A DNA stretch of 50,881 bases from an uncultured Burkholderiales bacterium (GCA_938038385.1 CALHRD010000044.1:1-50881); one strand, 5' to 3'; positions 27,149 through 36,406 are shown, counted from the stretch's first letter. The notes: generated by a model from the sequence alone, not told the origin. Numbers and translations: made by a program.

Positions 27149-28363
27149 TCAGGTTGCGCCCCTGCGCTTGCCTTCACCTTCCGCGTTGCCCGATGTCGGC
27201 TCGACCTGCGCCAGCCTTGCCGGCGCAGACTTGGCGGGCACCGGGACGTAGAGTATCTGGTTGGAGACCAGTCTGCCACGCGACGCTTTGAGCGGGTTGT
27301 GTTCCCTGAGCCATTCCAGGGTGACCCCGAAACGCTTGGCAATGCCGTCGACCGACTCTCCCTTGCGGCCCTGATAGACCTGCAGACTGTCGCGCTGGGC
27401 GCCCTTTTTATGGAGGTTGCTTTGAAAGATATCAACCTTGTCGGCCGGTAACAGGAGCACACCGCGTGTGTCGGTGTGGATCACACGACGCTGGAAGGCG
27501 GGGTTGAGGGCGAGAAACTCCTCCATGCTGATGTCCGCGAGCCTCGCTGCCTGGCGGGTCGGCATGGGCTGCTCGATCTTGACCTGAACGAAGTAGGGCT
27601 CGTTGTCCATGGCTTGCAGGCTGATGCCGGCGGACTGGGGATCGCGTACCAGGTTGCGCACCGCCAAGAGTTTGGGTACGTAGTGCCTGGTCTCCGTCGG
27701 CAGCGTGAGGGCTGCATAGGCGGTGGGCAGTCCCCGTGCCTTGTTGCGGGCAATGGCACGGGCGACGCAACCCTCGCCGCAGTTGTAGGCGGCCAGGGCC
27801 AATTCCCAACTACCGAATTGCCGGTAGAGGACTTGCAAATAGTCCAGGGCGGCACGTGTTGCCGCCAGGACGTCACGACGGCCGTCGTACCATGCGTTCT
27901 GCTGCAGGCCGAAGACCCGGCCGGTGGAAGGGATGAACTGCCAGATGCCCGCGGCCTGCTTGGGCGACTGGGCCAAGGGATTGAAGGCGGATTCGACCAG
28001 GGGGAGCAGCGCCACTTCCATCGGCATGCCGTGCTTCTCGACCTCGTCGGCAATGTGATAGAGGTAGAGCCGGCTTCGCTCGATGGCCCGCAGCAGATGG
28101 TCGGGCCGCTCCGCGTACCAGCGCTCGTGACGACGGGTCAGTTCCGGGTTGACGTCGTCCAGACGGAAGCCCATGCGTATACGTTCCCAAAGGTCCTGCG
28201 GCTGGCTCTGGCTGTCCTGTACCGTGGCCAGGGCATCGAGCGTGTAACTGATCTTGAGCACAGGCACGATGCCCGCTGCCTCGGTGTTGCCGGCCGCCGC
28301 AGCGGGACCGGAGATCAGGGCGAAGGCGGTGAGGACCGGGAGGAGAAGTGCGCTGATAGGCAT
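27149..28363 (-). CDS. mltD: Membrane-bound lytic murein transglycosylase D
   Basis: The product is about 404 aa. It cleaves peptidoglycan glycan strands to 1,6-anhydromuropeptides. A signal sequence (MPISALLLPVLTAFALISG, cleavage near PAAAAG) lacks a lipobox cysteine. The SLT domain carries the catalytic glutamate in LLPLVESAFNP, then QAAGIWQFIPSTGRVFGL and YNCGEGCVARAIA. One clear LysM domain is at the C-terminus (YQGRKGESVDGIAKRFGV, LVSNQILYVP). The N-terminal start at 28363 was preferred to 28432 because it gives a clean signal peptide. The 123-bp gap upstream is AT-rich. Confidence 0.93.
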   Translation of the reverse strand: MPISALLLPVLTAFALISGPAAAAGNTEAAGIVPVLKISYTLDALATVQDSQSQPQDLWERIRMGFRLDDVNPELTRRHERWYAERPDHLLRAIERSRLYLYHIADEVEKHGMPMEVALLPLVESAFNPLAQSPKQAAGIWQFIPSTGRVFGLQQNAWYDGRRDVLAATRAALDYLQVLYRQFGSWELALAAYNCGEGCVARAIARNKARGLPTAYAALTLPTETRHYVPKLLAVRNLVRDPQSAGISLQAMDNEPYFVQVKIEQPMPTRQAARLADISMEEFLALNPAFQRRVIHTDTRGVLLLPADKVDIFQSNLHKKGAQRDSLQVYQGRKGESVDGIAKRFGVTLEWLREHNPLKASRGRLVSNQILYVPVPAKSAPARLAQVEPTSGNAEGEGKRRGAT

Positions 28364-28486
28364 GGGTGCGTTCGGGCGACTCCGCCGATACGTTGACAGG
28401 AAAATAATATGGGCCGTACCGGAATCGGGCAAGCATTTGCTGCCGCCTTAGGCATAAGAAAATGTTATGTAGTAATAAAATAGTTG

Positions 28487-29251
28487 TCAGGTCCGATTCT
28501 TCATCTCCCTGAGTGTGGCGAAAACCTGGGACGGATGCTGCAGCGAGCCACCTGACCAACGTTCGGCTGCGATCCTGAGTTCCGGCGCGTGGCAGCGCAG
28601 GAAGGGGTTGACCCGTAACTCACGTCCCAGGCTCACGGGTAGCGTGGGCAGACCAGCCCGACGGAGTCGAAGCGCCTCCTCGGCCCATGCCTGCAGTTCG
28701 CGGTTGGAGGGGTCCACCTCGCGTGCAAACGCGAGGTTGGCCAGAGTGTATTCATGCGCACAGCAGACCCGGGTGTCTTCCGACAGGGCTGCCAGGCGCA
28801 TGAGGGAGCTATACATCTGGTTCGCCGTGCCCTCGAACACTCGACCGCAGCCGCAGGAAAACAGGGTGTCGCCGCAGAACAGGTGACCCTGGCCGTAGTA
28901 GGCCAGATGGCCGCGCGTGTGCCCCGGCACGGAGATCACCCGCAGACGTGCAGGAGGCGCGGCCAGCTCGACCCAGTCGCCATCACCCACCGGCCGGCTC
29001 ACCTCGACGATGTCCTCATTGCCCGGACCGTAGACCGGGCAGCCATGTCGGGCGACCAATGTGGCGACGCCTGCCACATGATCACCGTGATGGTGGGTGA
29101 TCAGGATGGCTGACAGAGCCATGCCCCGATCCGCGAGCCAGGCTACAATTGGACCTGCCTCGCCGGGGTCGACGACCGCAGCGGCATGGTCGTCATGGAT
29201 GACCCAGATGTAATTGTCCCGCAGGGCGGGAATCGGCAAGACCTTGAGCAT
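28487..29251 (-). CDS. gloB: Hydroxyacylglutathione hydrolase (glyoxalase II)
   Basis: The product is 254 aa, the family size. It hydrolyses S-D-lactoylglutathione to lactate and glutathione. The metallo-beta-lactamase metal motif is ITHHHGDHVAG (about 52-62); further ligands are in VPGHTRGHLAYY, LFCGDTLFSCGCGR and CCAHEYTLANL, the last also typical of GloB. It is divergent from the methyltransferase gene with 36 bp between starts; the gloB/methyltransferase/rnhA/dnaQ order is widespread in gammaproteobacteria. Confidence 0.96.
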   Translation of the reverse strand: MLKVLPIPALRDNYIWVIHDDHAAAVVDPGEAGPIVAWLADRGMALSAILITHHHGDHVAGVATLVARHGCPVYGPGNEDIVEVSRPVGDGDWVELAAPPARLRVISVPGHTRGHLAYYGQGHLFCGDTLFSCGCGRVFEGTANQMYSSLMRLAALSEDTRVCCAHEYTLANLAFAREVDPSNRELQAWAEEALRLRRAGLPTLPVSLGRELRVNPFLRCHAPELRIAAERWSGGSLQHPSQVFATLREMKNRT

Positions 29252-29287
29252 GGCCCCATTCTGGACCTCCTCGACACGACGTCAAGC

Positions 29288-29995
29288 ATGCACGACTGGC
29301 TGGAAAGCGATCTGGGCAAATATGTACTGGAGCGGGAACTCGCCTGGTACGACCTTACCTGCGCCAACCTGTTCGGCTTCAATGCCATGCAGCTCGGCGA
29401 ATGCCACACCGATTTCCTGCGCGCGAACCGCATGCCTCATCGCCTGTGTGGGGGGCAGGCCGGTGGCGTGTTTCATTGTGCCTTGGAGCAGCTGCCCATC
29501 GCCAGCGAGTGTCTGGATCTCCTGGCCCTGCCCCACGCCCTGGAGTTCTCGCCGCACCCGCATCAGCTGCTGCGGGAATGCGAGCGGGTCCTGCGTCCGG
29601 AGGGCAGATTGCTCATCTCCGGTTTCAATCCCCTGAGTCTGTGGGGCTTGCGCCGTCGGTTTTCCGGTCCCGGCGCAGGCTATCCCTGGCACGGGCGTTT
29701 CATCCGTCTGGCCCGCCTGAAGGATTGGCTGGCCCTGCTGGGATTCGAACTCCAGAGCGGGCGCATGATTTGCTATGCTCCGCCCCTGGGTCGGGAGGAT
29801 TGGCTGGGGCGTTTCACCTGCATGGAAACCGCCGGTGATCGCTGGTGGGCGATGGGGGGAGGGGTGTATCTGCTGCAGGCCGTCAAGCGGCGCGTCGGCA
29901 TGCGGCTGATCGCCCCGAAATGGGACAAATCCTGGCTGGTCAGGCCGGCCTTGGGCCAGACCACCCGGAAACTGGCAAGTGAAGACAAACAATAA
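29288..29995 (+). CDS. SAM-dependent methyltransferase (YafS-like)
   Basis: The product is about 235 aa. A class I methyltransferase fold is suggested by [20 protein letters not shown], where motif II-III of Methyltransf_11 proteins lies, and by [16 protein letters not shown]. The canonical GxGxG of motif I is not clear (residues 30-50), as in YafS relatives. The substrate is unknown. It sits between divergent gloB and rnhA and overlaps rnhA by 17 nt. Confidence 0.8.
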   Translation: MHDWLESDLGKYVLERELAWYDLTCANLFGFNAMQLGECHTDFLRANRMPHRLCGGQAGGVFHCALEQLPIASECLDLLALPHALEFSPHPHQLLRECERVLRPEGRLLISGFNPLSLWGLRRRFSGPGAGYPWHGRFIRLARLKDWLALLGFELQSGRMICYAPPLGREDWLGRFTCMETAGDRWWAMGGGVYLLQAVKRRVGMRLIAPKWDKSWLVRPALGQTTRKLASEDKQ

Positions 29996-30461
29996 CGCTG
30001 TGGACATCGATCTGCCCGCACCTGTCGAGGTCTATGCCGATGGCGCCTGCAAGGGCAACCCGGGACCGGGCGGCTGGGGGGTGCTGCTGCGCCATGGCGA
30101 CCGCAGCAAGGCCCTCTATGGCGGCGAGGCAGAGACGACCAATAACCGCATGGAACTCACCGCGGTCATCGAGGCCCTGCGGGCATTGAAGCGGACCAGC
30201 CGGGTCGCGGTCTACACCGACTCGCAATACGTGCAGAAGGGCATCACCGAGTGGCTGCCGAACTGGAAGCGGCGGGGCTGGAAGACCAGTGCCGGGACAC
30301 CGGTGAAGAACCGGGACCTCTGGCAGACCCTGGATGACCTGGTCTCCCGGCACGAGGTGGAATGGCACTGGGTGCGCGGCCATGCCGGACATGCCGGCAA
30401 CGAGGAGGCCGATCGCCTCGCCAATCTGGGGGTGCAGATGATCAACGGCAGGTCGGCATGA
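29979..30461 (+). CDS. rnhA: Ribonuclease HI
   Basis: The product is 160 aa. It cleaves RNA in RNA:DNA hybrids. The four acidic residues are present: Asp in [15 protein letters not shown], Glu in [12 protein letters not shown], Asp in [11 protein letters not shown] and Asp in [12 protein letters not shown], with the catalytic His in [10 protein letters not shown]. The start is GTG at 29979; a second GTG at 30000 would give a 153-residue protein and avoid the overlap. Its stop overlaps dnaQ by ATGA. Confidence 0.96.
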   Translation: MKTNNNAVDIDLPAPVEVYADGACKGNPGPGGWGVLLRHGDRSKALYGGEAETTNNRMELTAVIEALRALKRTSRVAVYTDSQYVQKGITEWLPNWKRRGWKTSAGTPVKNRDLWQTLDDLVSRHEVEWHWVRGHAGHAGNEEADRLANLGVQMINGRSA

Positions 30462-31138
30462 GACAGGTGGTGTTGGATACCGAGACCACCGGCCTGGATC
30501 CGGCGCTCGGACACAGGGTGATCGAGATCGGCGGGGTGGAGATCCTGAACCGTCGGATCACCGGCGAGGCGTTCCACGTCTATCTCAATCCCGAACGCGA
30601 CATCGATCCGGGGGCCATGGAGGTGCATGGACTGACGCGGGAATTTCTCGAGGACAAGGCCCGCTTTCGCGAGATCGCGCCGGATTTCCTGCGTTTCATC
30701 GCGGACGCCGAATTGATCATTCACAACGCGCCTTTCGACGTGGGTTTCCTCAATGCCGAACTGGCGCGCCTGGATGCGGGCGATTTGGGTAAGCATTGCC
30801 TGGGCGTGCAGGACACCCTGAAGCTCGCGCGCGAGCTGCATCCGGGCCAGAAAAACAATCTGGATGCCCTGTGCAGGCGCTACGAGGTCGACAACTCCGG
30901 CCGTTCCCTGCATGGCGCCCTGCTGGACGCGCAACTGCTGGCCGAGGTCTACCTGGCCATGACCCGCGGCCAGGAGACCCTGGCCATGGACCATGTGGCC
31001 CTGCCCGCGTCGCAGCGGATGCATCGCGACAAACCCGTGCGGCTGCGGGTGTTGCGCGCCACTGCCGGGGAACTGGCCGCCCATGCGCAGTACATGCAGG
31101 AGATGGCCAGGGACTGCAGTGATGCGCGCATCTGGTAG
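30458..31138 (+). CDS. dnaQ: DNA polymerase III epsilon subunit (3'-5' proofreading exonuclease)
   Basis: The product is about 226 aa (E. coli 243). The DnaQ exonuclease motifs are intact: Exo[12 protein letters not shown], Exo[16 protein letters not shown] and ExoIII with [15 protein letters not shown]. The C-terminal tail that tethers to the polymerase alpha subunit is shorter than in E. coli. It is coupled to rnhA by ATGA. Confidence 0.95.
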   Translation: MRQVVLDTETTGLDPALGHRVIEIGGVEILNRRITGEAFHVYLNPERDIDPGAMEVHGLTREFLEDKARFREIAPDFLRFIADAELIIHNAPFDVGFLNAELARLDAGDLGKHCLGVQDTLKLARELHPGQKNNLDALCRRYEVDNSGRSLHGALLDAQLLAEVYLAMTRGQETLAMDHVALPASQRMHRDKPVRLRVLRATAGELAAHAQYMQEMARDCSDARIW

Positions 31139-31152
31139 CTGAATCCTCGGGC

Positions 31153-32088
31153 ATGACACGCTGGCTTACCCAATCGTGGCTCGGCCTGATGCTGTCGTTC
31201 TGCCTGCACGTCTCGTCAGCCGCACATGCAGCCGGGGGTGTGGCCCTTATCCTGAGCGAGCGCGGGCCGGCCTATGAAGAGCTGGCCGACGCATTTGCGG
31301 CGCGCTTCGGCGATCGGCGTGCGCTGCGTATCCTCTACCTCGACGGCCTGGACGCCAAAGGGGTGCAGGCGTTGGGCAGGGAAGTCAAGCTGCTGGTGCC
31401 GGTGGGCATCAAGGCAACCCGGATGGTGGCAGAACATGCAGACGGACAGGCGGCGGTCCTCGCCTTGATGGTGCCGCGCAGCGGCTTCGAGGCAGAGACC
31501 TGGCCGGCAAGCCTGTCTCGCAGGAGATTGTCGGCCGTGTTCATCGATCAGCCGCCCGGGCGTTCTCTGAGCCTGATCGAAAGGGTCTTGCCCAAGGCCA
31601 GGCAGGTTGGCGTGATCCACTCGACCCAGGGCCTCGCCAACATCGGCCCGTTGTCGCAGGAAGCCGCCCGGCGGCGCATGTCCTTGCGTCTGGCCGAGAT
31701 AGCTCCGAGCGGCGAGGTGGCGGCCGGCCTCCGGCAGGTCCTGCCCGAGTCGGATGTCCTTCTGCTCCTGCCCGATGCCCTGGTGCTCAATGCCAACAAT
31801 GTCCAGCATGTGTTGTTGACCACTTATCGCTACCGTGTCCCGGTGATCGGTTTCTCCCAGGGGCTGGTGAAGGCGGGTGCGGTTGCCGCCGTCTATTCCA
31901 CCCCCGCACAGATCGGTGCGCAGGGAGGGCAGATCGCGCGGCATTGGAGCGTTGGCGAGGGCGATCTGCCACCTCCCCGATACTGCGACGAATATGCGGT
32001 TTCCTTCAACCAGCATGTCGCCCGATCCCTGGGCATCAAACTGCCGGATGAATCCGTGATCAGACTGCAACCGGGGGGCGAGCCATGA
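31153..32088 (+). CDS. Periplasmic ABC-type substrate-binding protein (PF04392-like)
   Basis: The product is 311 aa with a signal peptide (cleavage after SAAHAAG, about residue 27). The fold resembles the ABC_sub_bind family, with VALILSERGPAYEELADAF and RYRVPVIGFSQGLVKAGAVA. No permease or ATPase is adjacent. Instead its stop overlaps the start of a membrane GGDEF-EAL protein (ATGA at 32085-32088), so it may act as a ligand-sensing partner rather than in transport. That role is inference; orphan proteins of this family next to GGDEF or histidine kinase genes are known in other bacteria. Confidence 0.8.
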   Translation: MTRWLTQSWLGLMLSFCLHVSSAAHAAGGVALILSERGPAYEELADAFAARFGDRRALRILYLDGLDAKGVQALGREVKLLVPVGIKATRMVAEHADGQAAVLALMVPRSGFEAETWPASLSRRRLSAVFIDQPPGRSLSLIERVLPKARQVGVIHSTQGLANIGPLSQEAARRRMSLRLAEIAPSGEVAAGLRQVLPESDVLLLLPDALVLNANNVQHVLLTTYRYRVPVIGFSQGLVKAGAVAAVYSTPAQIGAQGGQIARHWSVGEGDLPPPRYCDEYAVSFNQHVARSLGIKLPDESVIRLQPGGEP

Positions 32089-34157
32089 TGCACCGGCTCG
32101 GTATCAAGGCACGCGTCCTGCTGTTGGCCATGCTGCCCATCGCCGTGATCTCGGTCGCCTTGACCTGGTATTTCATCTCCAGCCGGTTGCAGGACATGGA
32201 TCGGGCCATCGAGGATCAGGGTCAGGTCATGGCCCGCCAGCTCGCCCAGGCCTGTGAATATGGTCTGTTCATCGGTGACGCCGACCTGTTGCAGGACCTG
32301 GCTCATGGACTGCGCAAGAACGACGCGGTGCTGACCGTACGTATCGCCGATCGCGACGGACGGGTCTGGGTGCAGTTCGGCCCGTCGACACGACTGCCCG
32401 CGCTGGACATCGCCTCCGAAGGCAGCCTGTCGAGAGACCACGACATGCTTTTCATCAGCGAGCCGGTGCGCAGCAAGCCCCTGTTGATCGCAATCGATGA
32501 ATTGGGCGAGGCACGGCCGCAGACCGTCGGTCAGGTCACCCTGGGCATATCCCTGGAACCGACGCGGGCGAGACAGCGGCAGATCCTGCTCAACAGCTTT
32601 CTGCTCACCACCGCCGTGCTGATAGCGGCCATCCTGATGGCCCTGCGCCTGGGACGGGACATCGTGCGGCCGATCGGTCTGCTCGCCCAGGCGGTGGAAA
32701 AGATCGGTCAGGGCAATCTGCATGTCAGGCTGGGGGGCGAACTGGGCGGCGAGTTCACCATACTGGGGCAGGGGATTACCCGTATGGCGGAAGAATTGCG
32801 GGGTTTCTACGAAACCCTGCAAAGCCGCATCCAGGAGGCGACGGCGAAGCTCAGCTGGCAGGCCAGTCACGACCCCCTTACCGGTCTGACCAATCGGGTC
32901 GAGTTCGGCGTCCAGGTCGACAAGGCCCTGCGGTCAGCCATGGAGGATGGCCGCCGGCATACGCTGGTGTTCATGGACCTGGATCAGTTCAAGGTGGTGA
33001 ACGACACCAGCGGCCACAAGGCCGGCGACGAGTTGCTCAGGCAGCTTTCGGCACAGCTCAGGCAGGCTTTGCGCAGCACGGACGTCCTCGCCAGGCTGGG
33101 GGGTGACGAGTTCGGCGTGTTGTTCCTGGACTGTGGTGGCGATGTGGGCATGCATCTGGCCGAAGGGTTGCGCCGGGTGGTCGAGGACTTCCGTTTCCAT
33201 TTCGGGGATCGGGTCTACTCCGTCGGGGTGAGCATGGGCCTGGTGGAGATCGATGCCGGCAGCCACAGCGTGGGGGAACTGCTCAGCGCGGCCGACGCGG
33301 CCTGCTACGCAGCCAAGGAAGGGGGGCGCAACCGCATCCATCGCTATCACATCGGGGACAAGGAGCTCCTGCGCCGCCGTGGTGAGATGGAGTGGGCGAG
33401 TCGCATCACCCAGGCCCTGGACGAGGGGCGGATGCAGATCTACTGCCAGTATCTGCAACCGCTGGGCGAGGGCGATGGTGCACAGCATTACGAGCTGCTG
33501 TTGCGCATGGTGGATCCGGACGAGAACGTGATTCCCCCCATGGCCTTTCTGCCGGCCGCCGAACGTTATCAGTTGGCCGCGATGCTCGACGGCTGGGTAT
33601 TGGACCAGGTGATCGAACGCTGTGCCGCGATGCTGGAGGACCGCCCCGAGGTCATACTGAGCATCAACATCTCCGGCGCCTCCCTGGGTGACGTGGGCCT
33701 CCAGACCCACCTGCGCCAGAGGCTGGCCGAACATCCTCAGGTCGCGTCCAACCTGTGTCTGGAGATTACGGAAACGGCGGCGATCGCGAACCTGGATAAC
33801 GCCCTGCAGCTGATCACCGATCTGCGCGTGCTGGGCTGTCGCTTCGCCCTGGACGACTTCGGCAGCGGTTTGTCCTCGTTCGCCTATTTGCGCAGCCTGC
33901 CGGTGGACTATCTGAAGATCGACGGCACCTTCGTGCGTGACATGCATCAGGACCCCGTGGACGCGGCCATGGTGGAGGCCATCCACAAGGTGGCCCGCCT
34001 GATGGGGGTGCGCACGGTGGCCGAATACGTGGAGGATGCAGCCACCGCACGCATGCTCGAGGAGATGGGGGTCGACTACGCCCAGGGCTACCACATCCAC
34101 CGGCCGCAGCCCCTGCATGAGCTGTGCGCCGGCAAGGGCGCACGGACCCAAGCCTGA
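32085..34157 (+). CDS. Membrane GGDEF-EAL cyclic-di-GMP enzyme with HAMP domain
   Basis: The product is 690 aa. In order: membrane segment (about 10-30), periplasmic region to about 163, second membrane segment (FLLTTAVLIAAILMAL), HAMP (about 185-240), GGDEF domain (about 255-420), EAL domain (about 430-685). The A-site is an intact LGGDEFGVLF, and RSTD five residues before it forms the I-site for product inhibition. The EAL signature reads YELLLR; LEITETAAI and LDDFGSGLSSF retain metal-binding residues, so phosphodiesterase activity is possible. It is coupled to the upstream binding protein and lies near the flagellar genes, suggesting control of motility or attachment. Confidence 0.93.
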   Translation: MMHRLGIKARVLLLAMLPIAVISVALTWYFISSRLQDMDRAIEDQGQVMARQLAQACEYGLFIGDADLLQDLAHGLRKNDAVLTVRIADRDGRVWVQFGPSTRLPALDIASEGSLSRDHDMLFISEPVRSKPLLIAIDELGEARPQTVGQVTLGISLEPTRARQRQILLNSFLLTTAVLIAAILMALRLGRDIVRPIGLLAQAVEKIGQGNLHVRLGGELGGEFTILGQGITRMAEELRGFYETLQSRIQEATAKLSWQASHDPLTGLTNRVEFGVQVDKALRSAMEDGRRHTLVFMDLDQFKVVNDTSGHKAGDELLRQLSAQLRQALRSTDVLARLGGDEFGVLFLDCGGDVGMHLAEGLRRVVEDFRFHFGDRVYSVGVSMGLVEIDAGSHSVGELLSAADAACYAAKEGGRNRIHRYHIGDKELLRRRGEMEWASRITQALDEGRMQIYCQYLQPLGEGDGAQHYELLLRMVDPDENVIPPMAFLPAAERYQLAAMLDGWVLDQVIERCAAMLEDRPEVILSINISGASLGDVGLQTHLRQRLAEHPQVASNLCLEITETAAIANLDNALQLITDLRVLGCRFALDDFGSGLSSFAYLRSLPVDYLKIDGTFVRDMHQDPVDAAMVEAIHKVARLMGVRTVAEYVEDAATARMLEEMGVDYAQGYHIHRPQPLHELCAGKGARTQA

Positions 34158-34292
34158 ATCCGTGTCGATCACGACCAGTCTCGGCAGGTCGGACCCGTAG
34201 GTCGGACTTCAGTCCGACGCTTTTGCGACGCTTTGGGTGTCGGGCTGAAGCCCGACCTACAAGGCAACCGGCAGCATCGACACGGATTCAGG
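34153..34292 (+). repeat. R repeat, copy 4
   Basis: It runs from CCTGAATCCGTGTCGAT to ATCGACACGGATTCAGG and overlaps the last codons of the GGDEF-EAL gene. Both core hairpins are well preserved (GTCGGACTTCAGTCCGAC; GTCGGGCTGAAGCCCGAC), with a short extra GGTCGGACCCGTA insertion on the left. Confidence 0.85.
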
Positions 34293-34372
34293 CTATCTGT
34301 TTGAGATGTTTCCCATCCTGCGCCCCGTGCGCGCGGCGCTCGATCCCGCCCGCGGCTTTCTTCAGCGTTTCC
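34293..34372 (+). repeat. M element, right half only
   Basis: From CTATCTGTTTGAGATG to the terminal TTCAGCGTTTCC this matches the right half of the M element at 582-724. The left half is absent: R copy 4 ends at the base before. The following 127 bp (34373-34499) to the metal-binding gene show no feature. Confidence 0.75.
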
Positions 34373-34499
34373 CTGATGCGCTCTGCCGCCGACTTTCGCG
34401 TCACTCACCAGCCCATCCGGCTGACGATTCGACGTTACGCAGGAACGGTCGTTCGATGGTGCGAAACGATTTCTCGCAGGCGGTTGTGCGGCCGCCTGT

Positions 34500-34712
34500 C
34501 TATGCCCCGGTGACCCGGTAGCCGCCACCCTCGATGGCGAGCTGCATGGCCTCGGCTTGGGTGCGGCTGGGATCGTAGCTGACCTGCACCAGTCCCTGTG
34601 ACAGGTCGACGTCCACTTGTTCCACACCGTCCAGGGCGGAAAGCAAGCGCTTGACGCTGTTCACACAGCCCATGCAAGTCATGCCTTCGACCTTCAGACG
34701 CAAATGCTGCAT
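34500..34712 (-). CDS. Small heavy-metal-associated (CopZ-like) protein
   Basis: The product is 70 aa, one HMA domain. The metal-binding loop is VEGMTCMGCVNSVKR with the CxxC pair, and the ferredoxin-like ending GYRVTG is present. It could carry Cu(I) to a P-type ATPase, but no copper pump is in the window. It begins 1 bp after the flgN stop, so it is translated from the flagellar flgMN message. It could instead be an unrelated gene that became last in the operon. The length and motif make the domain call secure; the function is open. Confidence 0.88.
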   Translation of the reverse strand: MQHLRLKVEGMTCMGCVNSVKRLLSALDGVEQVDVDLSQGLVQVSYDPSRTQAEAMQLAIEGGGYRVTGA

Positions 34713-34713
34713 G

Positions 34714-35175
34714 TCATACCTCGTCTATGCTGCGCTGGGGGGAGAGGAGTTCCACGCTGTGGCCGTCTGCCCCGTAGAGGGCGTGCTGGCTGGCGGCCGA
34801 TTGTAGGATGTCCAGGGCGCTCTGGGTACGCCTGAGCTGTTCCTCGATCAGACGACCATTGAGTCGATTCTGCCGTTGCGTTTCGTCGATCAGGTCCACG
34901 ATCCTCGACCAGGCTTCAACCAGTCCCGGTTCGGACTGGGTGTCGAGTGCCTGTTCGATCGCCTGGCGGGTAATGGGCGGGTGCAGGTTCAACGCATCGG
35001 AGAAAGCCGTCCAGCCCGCAGCCAGCGCCCTGGCGCACGCTTCCTTGGCGGCCGCGAGCCCGGGCAGGGTTTCGGTATCCCCTCTTTGCAGGACCGCGCC
35101 TTCCCGGGTGAGGGTATCCAGCAGCTTGCGCAGCAGACCGGACAGGGCGTCGAGCCGCCCGTGCAATTCACTCAT
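34714..35175 (-). CDS. flgN: Flagellar hook-filament junction chaperone FlgN
   Basis: The product is about 153 aa, mostly helical (MSELHGRLDALSGLLRKLLD, RQNRLNGRLIEEQLRRTQ). FlgN holds FlgK and FlgL before export. The conserved LIDETQRQNRLNGRLI region matches the family's NG-containing helix. The start ATG overlaps the flgM stop (ATGA at 35172-35175). Confidence 0.88.
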   Translation of the reverse strand: MSELHGRLDALSGLLRKLLDTLTREGAVLQRGDTETLPGLAAAKEACARALAAGWTAFSDALNLHPPITRQAIEQALDTQSEPGLVEAWSRIVDLIDETQRQNRLNGRLIEEQLRRTQSALDILQSAASQHALYGADGHSVELLSPQRSIDEV

Positions 35176-35483
35176 GCGTGTTTGCTGGCGTGATGCAGAT
35201 TTTCCATGGTGTTTTCCACCAGCTTCTCGGCCACCACCTCCTCGTCGACCCGGAAGCGGCCTTCGGCGATGGCCTGTCGCACCTCCTCCACCTTGCCGAT
35301 GTCGGTGTCCGGCAGGTCGGCCAGAGTGGATTCCAGAGAGCGCATGAGGCTGGCTTGGGTGGTCAGGTCGACGTTGTCCTGCACGCCGGACCGGGATGTG
35401 CCGGTATCGCTCGCCTTGCCCTTGCCCGCTTTGACCTTGGGCTGGACGCCGGCGACGTTTTTCCAGGTGTTGTCGATTTTCAT
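35172..35483 (-). CDS. flgM: Anti-sigma-28 factor FlgM
   Basis: The product is 103 aa. FlgM binds FliA (sigma-28) until it is secreted through the finished hook-basal body. The C-terminal inhibitory region includes DTDIGKVEEVRQAIAEGRF and the typical VVAEKLVENTM. The N-terminal half is unstructured, Lys/Gly-rich. A sigma-28-type promoter lies directly upstream, forming the usual feedback. Confidence 0.93.
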   Translation of the reverse strand: MKIDNTWKNVAGVQPKVKAGKGKASDTGTSRSGVQDNVDLTTQASLMRSLESTLADLPDTDIGKVEEVRQAIAEGRFRVDEEVVAEKLVENTMENLHHASKHA

Positions 35484-35512
35484 AGCACACCCCCATGACT
35501 GTTACACAAAGT

Positions 35513-35539
35513 ATAACGGTTCCGCCCCCGCATACTTAA
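35513..35539 (-). promoter_or_regulatory. Sigma-28 (FliA) promoter of flgMN
   Basis: On the minus strand TTAAGTAT (35539-35532), 11 bp, then ACCGTTAT (35520-35513) fits TAAAGTTT-N11-GCCGATAA with 6/8 and 5/8 agreement and exact spacing. It overlaps the last codons of flgA, so flgMN can be transcribed apart from flgA. Confidence 0.55.
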
Positions 35540-36243
35540 GGTTTGACCACGACACGTCCGTCCGCGCCCGCCTGACCTTGCACGATCTTGCCGGCAGCGG
35601 TGCGCACGCGCACCGTCTCGCCCGCTTTCGCGCCGTTGAGGGCCACACCTTCCTGGGTGATGTGAAAGCCGCTGCCGCTCAGCCACAGCTTGACGCGCTG
35701 CCCGGCGCGCACGGTCTGACTGCGCACGATCCGATCTGCGGTGAGGGGTTGACCGGCCGGAATGGGGCGCGCGGTCACCGCGCCCTCCAACAGTGCCGTG
35801 TCGCGCAGATAGTCGCCTGGAGGGGCCTCGTAGGCGATCTCCCTCAGCTCCAGGTCGCCGGCCTTGATCGTCTGTCTGGCCGCGAGCGGCCAACGGGTCA
35901 CCAGCGCGGGGCCCTGCAGGGAGATCCTGTAGGTCAGATAGAGGGTCCACGGTTCCGGCGCGTCCTCGCAGCGCGCACCCAGGCTGCCGTTGCCGTGCAG
36001 ACGCGAGCCCGCGGGCAGGAACAGCACGGGGCGCGCACATTGAGGCAGGCGCAGGCGGGGATCGATCGCACCGATCTCGACGTGTGCCCGAATCGCCGCG
36101 TCATCACGCGTGGCCAGGTCGTGCAGGTGACGCTCGGCCAACAGGCGCAGTTCCGGCCAAGCCTGTAGAGCTTCCTCCTGGGCGTGGACCGGGCCTGTCG
36201 ACAGGATGAGTAACAGACAGCCTCTCAAGAAAGCCTGGTTCAT
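35536..36243 (-). CDS. flgA: Flagellar basal body P-ring assembly protein FlgA
   Basis: The product is 235 aa. It has a signal peptide (MNQAFLRGCLLLILSTGPVHA). FlgA is the periplasmic chaperone for FlgI. The SAF domain at about 110-170 (ARQTIKAGDLELREIAYE, ARPIPAGQPLTADRIV) and the ending VRVRTAAGKIVQGQA are typical. It is divergent from flgB, with a 473-bp gap containing the H repeat and the flgB control region. Confidence 0.95.
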   Translation of the reverse strand: MNQAFLRGCLLLILSTGPVHAQEEALQAWPELRLLAERHLHDLATRDDAAIRAHVEIGAIDPRLRLPQCARPVLFLPAGSRLHGNGSLGARCEDAPEPWTLYLTYRISLQGPALVTRWPLAARQTIKAGDLELREIAYEAPPGDYLRDTALLEGAVTARPIPAGQPLTADRIVRSQTVRAGQRVKLWLSGSGFHITQEGVALNGAKAGETVRVRTAAGKIVQGQAGADGRVVVKP

Positions 36244-36290
36244 GTTGCTATGGACAGCGATGTGCAGATGAAATTCTGCTCCACTTCAGC

Positions 36291-36406
36291 GTGAAAGTCG
36301 GCGCAGCCGGCTCACGAAGCTCCCCTCCCCCGCTGGGGGGAGGGGCTGGGGGTGAGGGAACGGACATGGCGACATTCATGCTTTGGGGTGGCGTCGCCAT
36401 GTCCGT
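36291..36406 (+). repeat. H repeat, copy 2 (uninterrupted)
   Basis: It starts GTGAAAGTCGGCGCAGCCGG and ends with a 13-bp perfect inverted repeat, CGGACATGGCGAC (36361-36373) and GTCGCCATGTCCG (36393-36405), whose loop contains the empty TTCA site of the M element. The mid-section is a second hairpin of CCCC/GGGG character. Confidence 0.75.
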
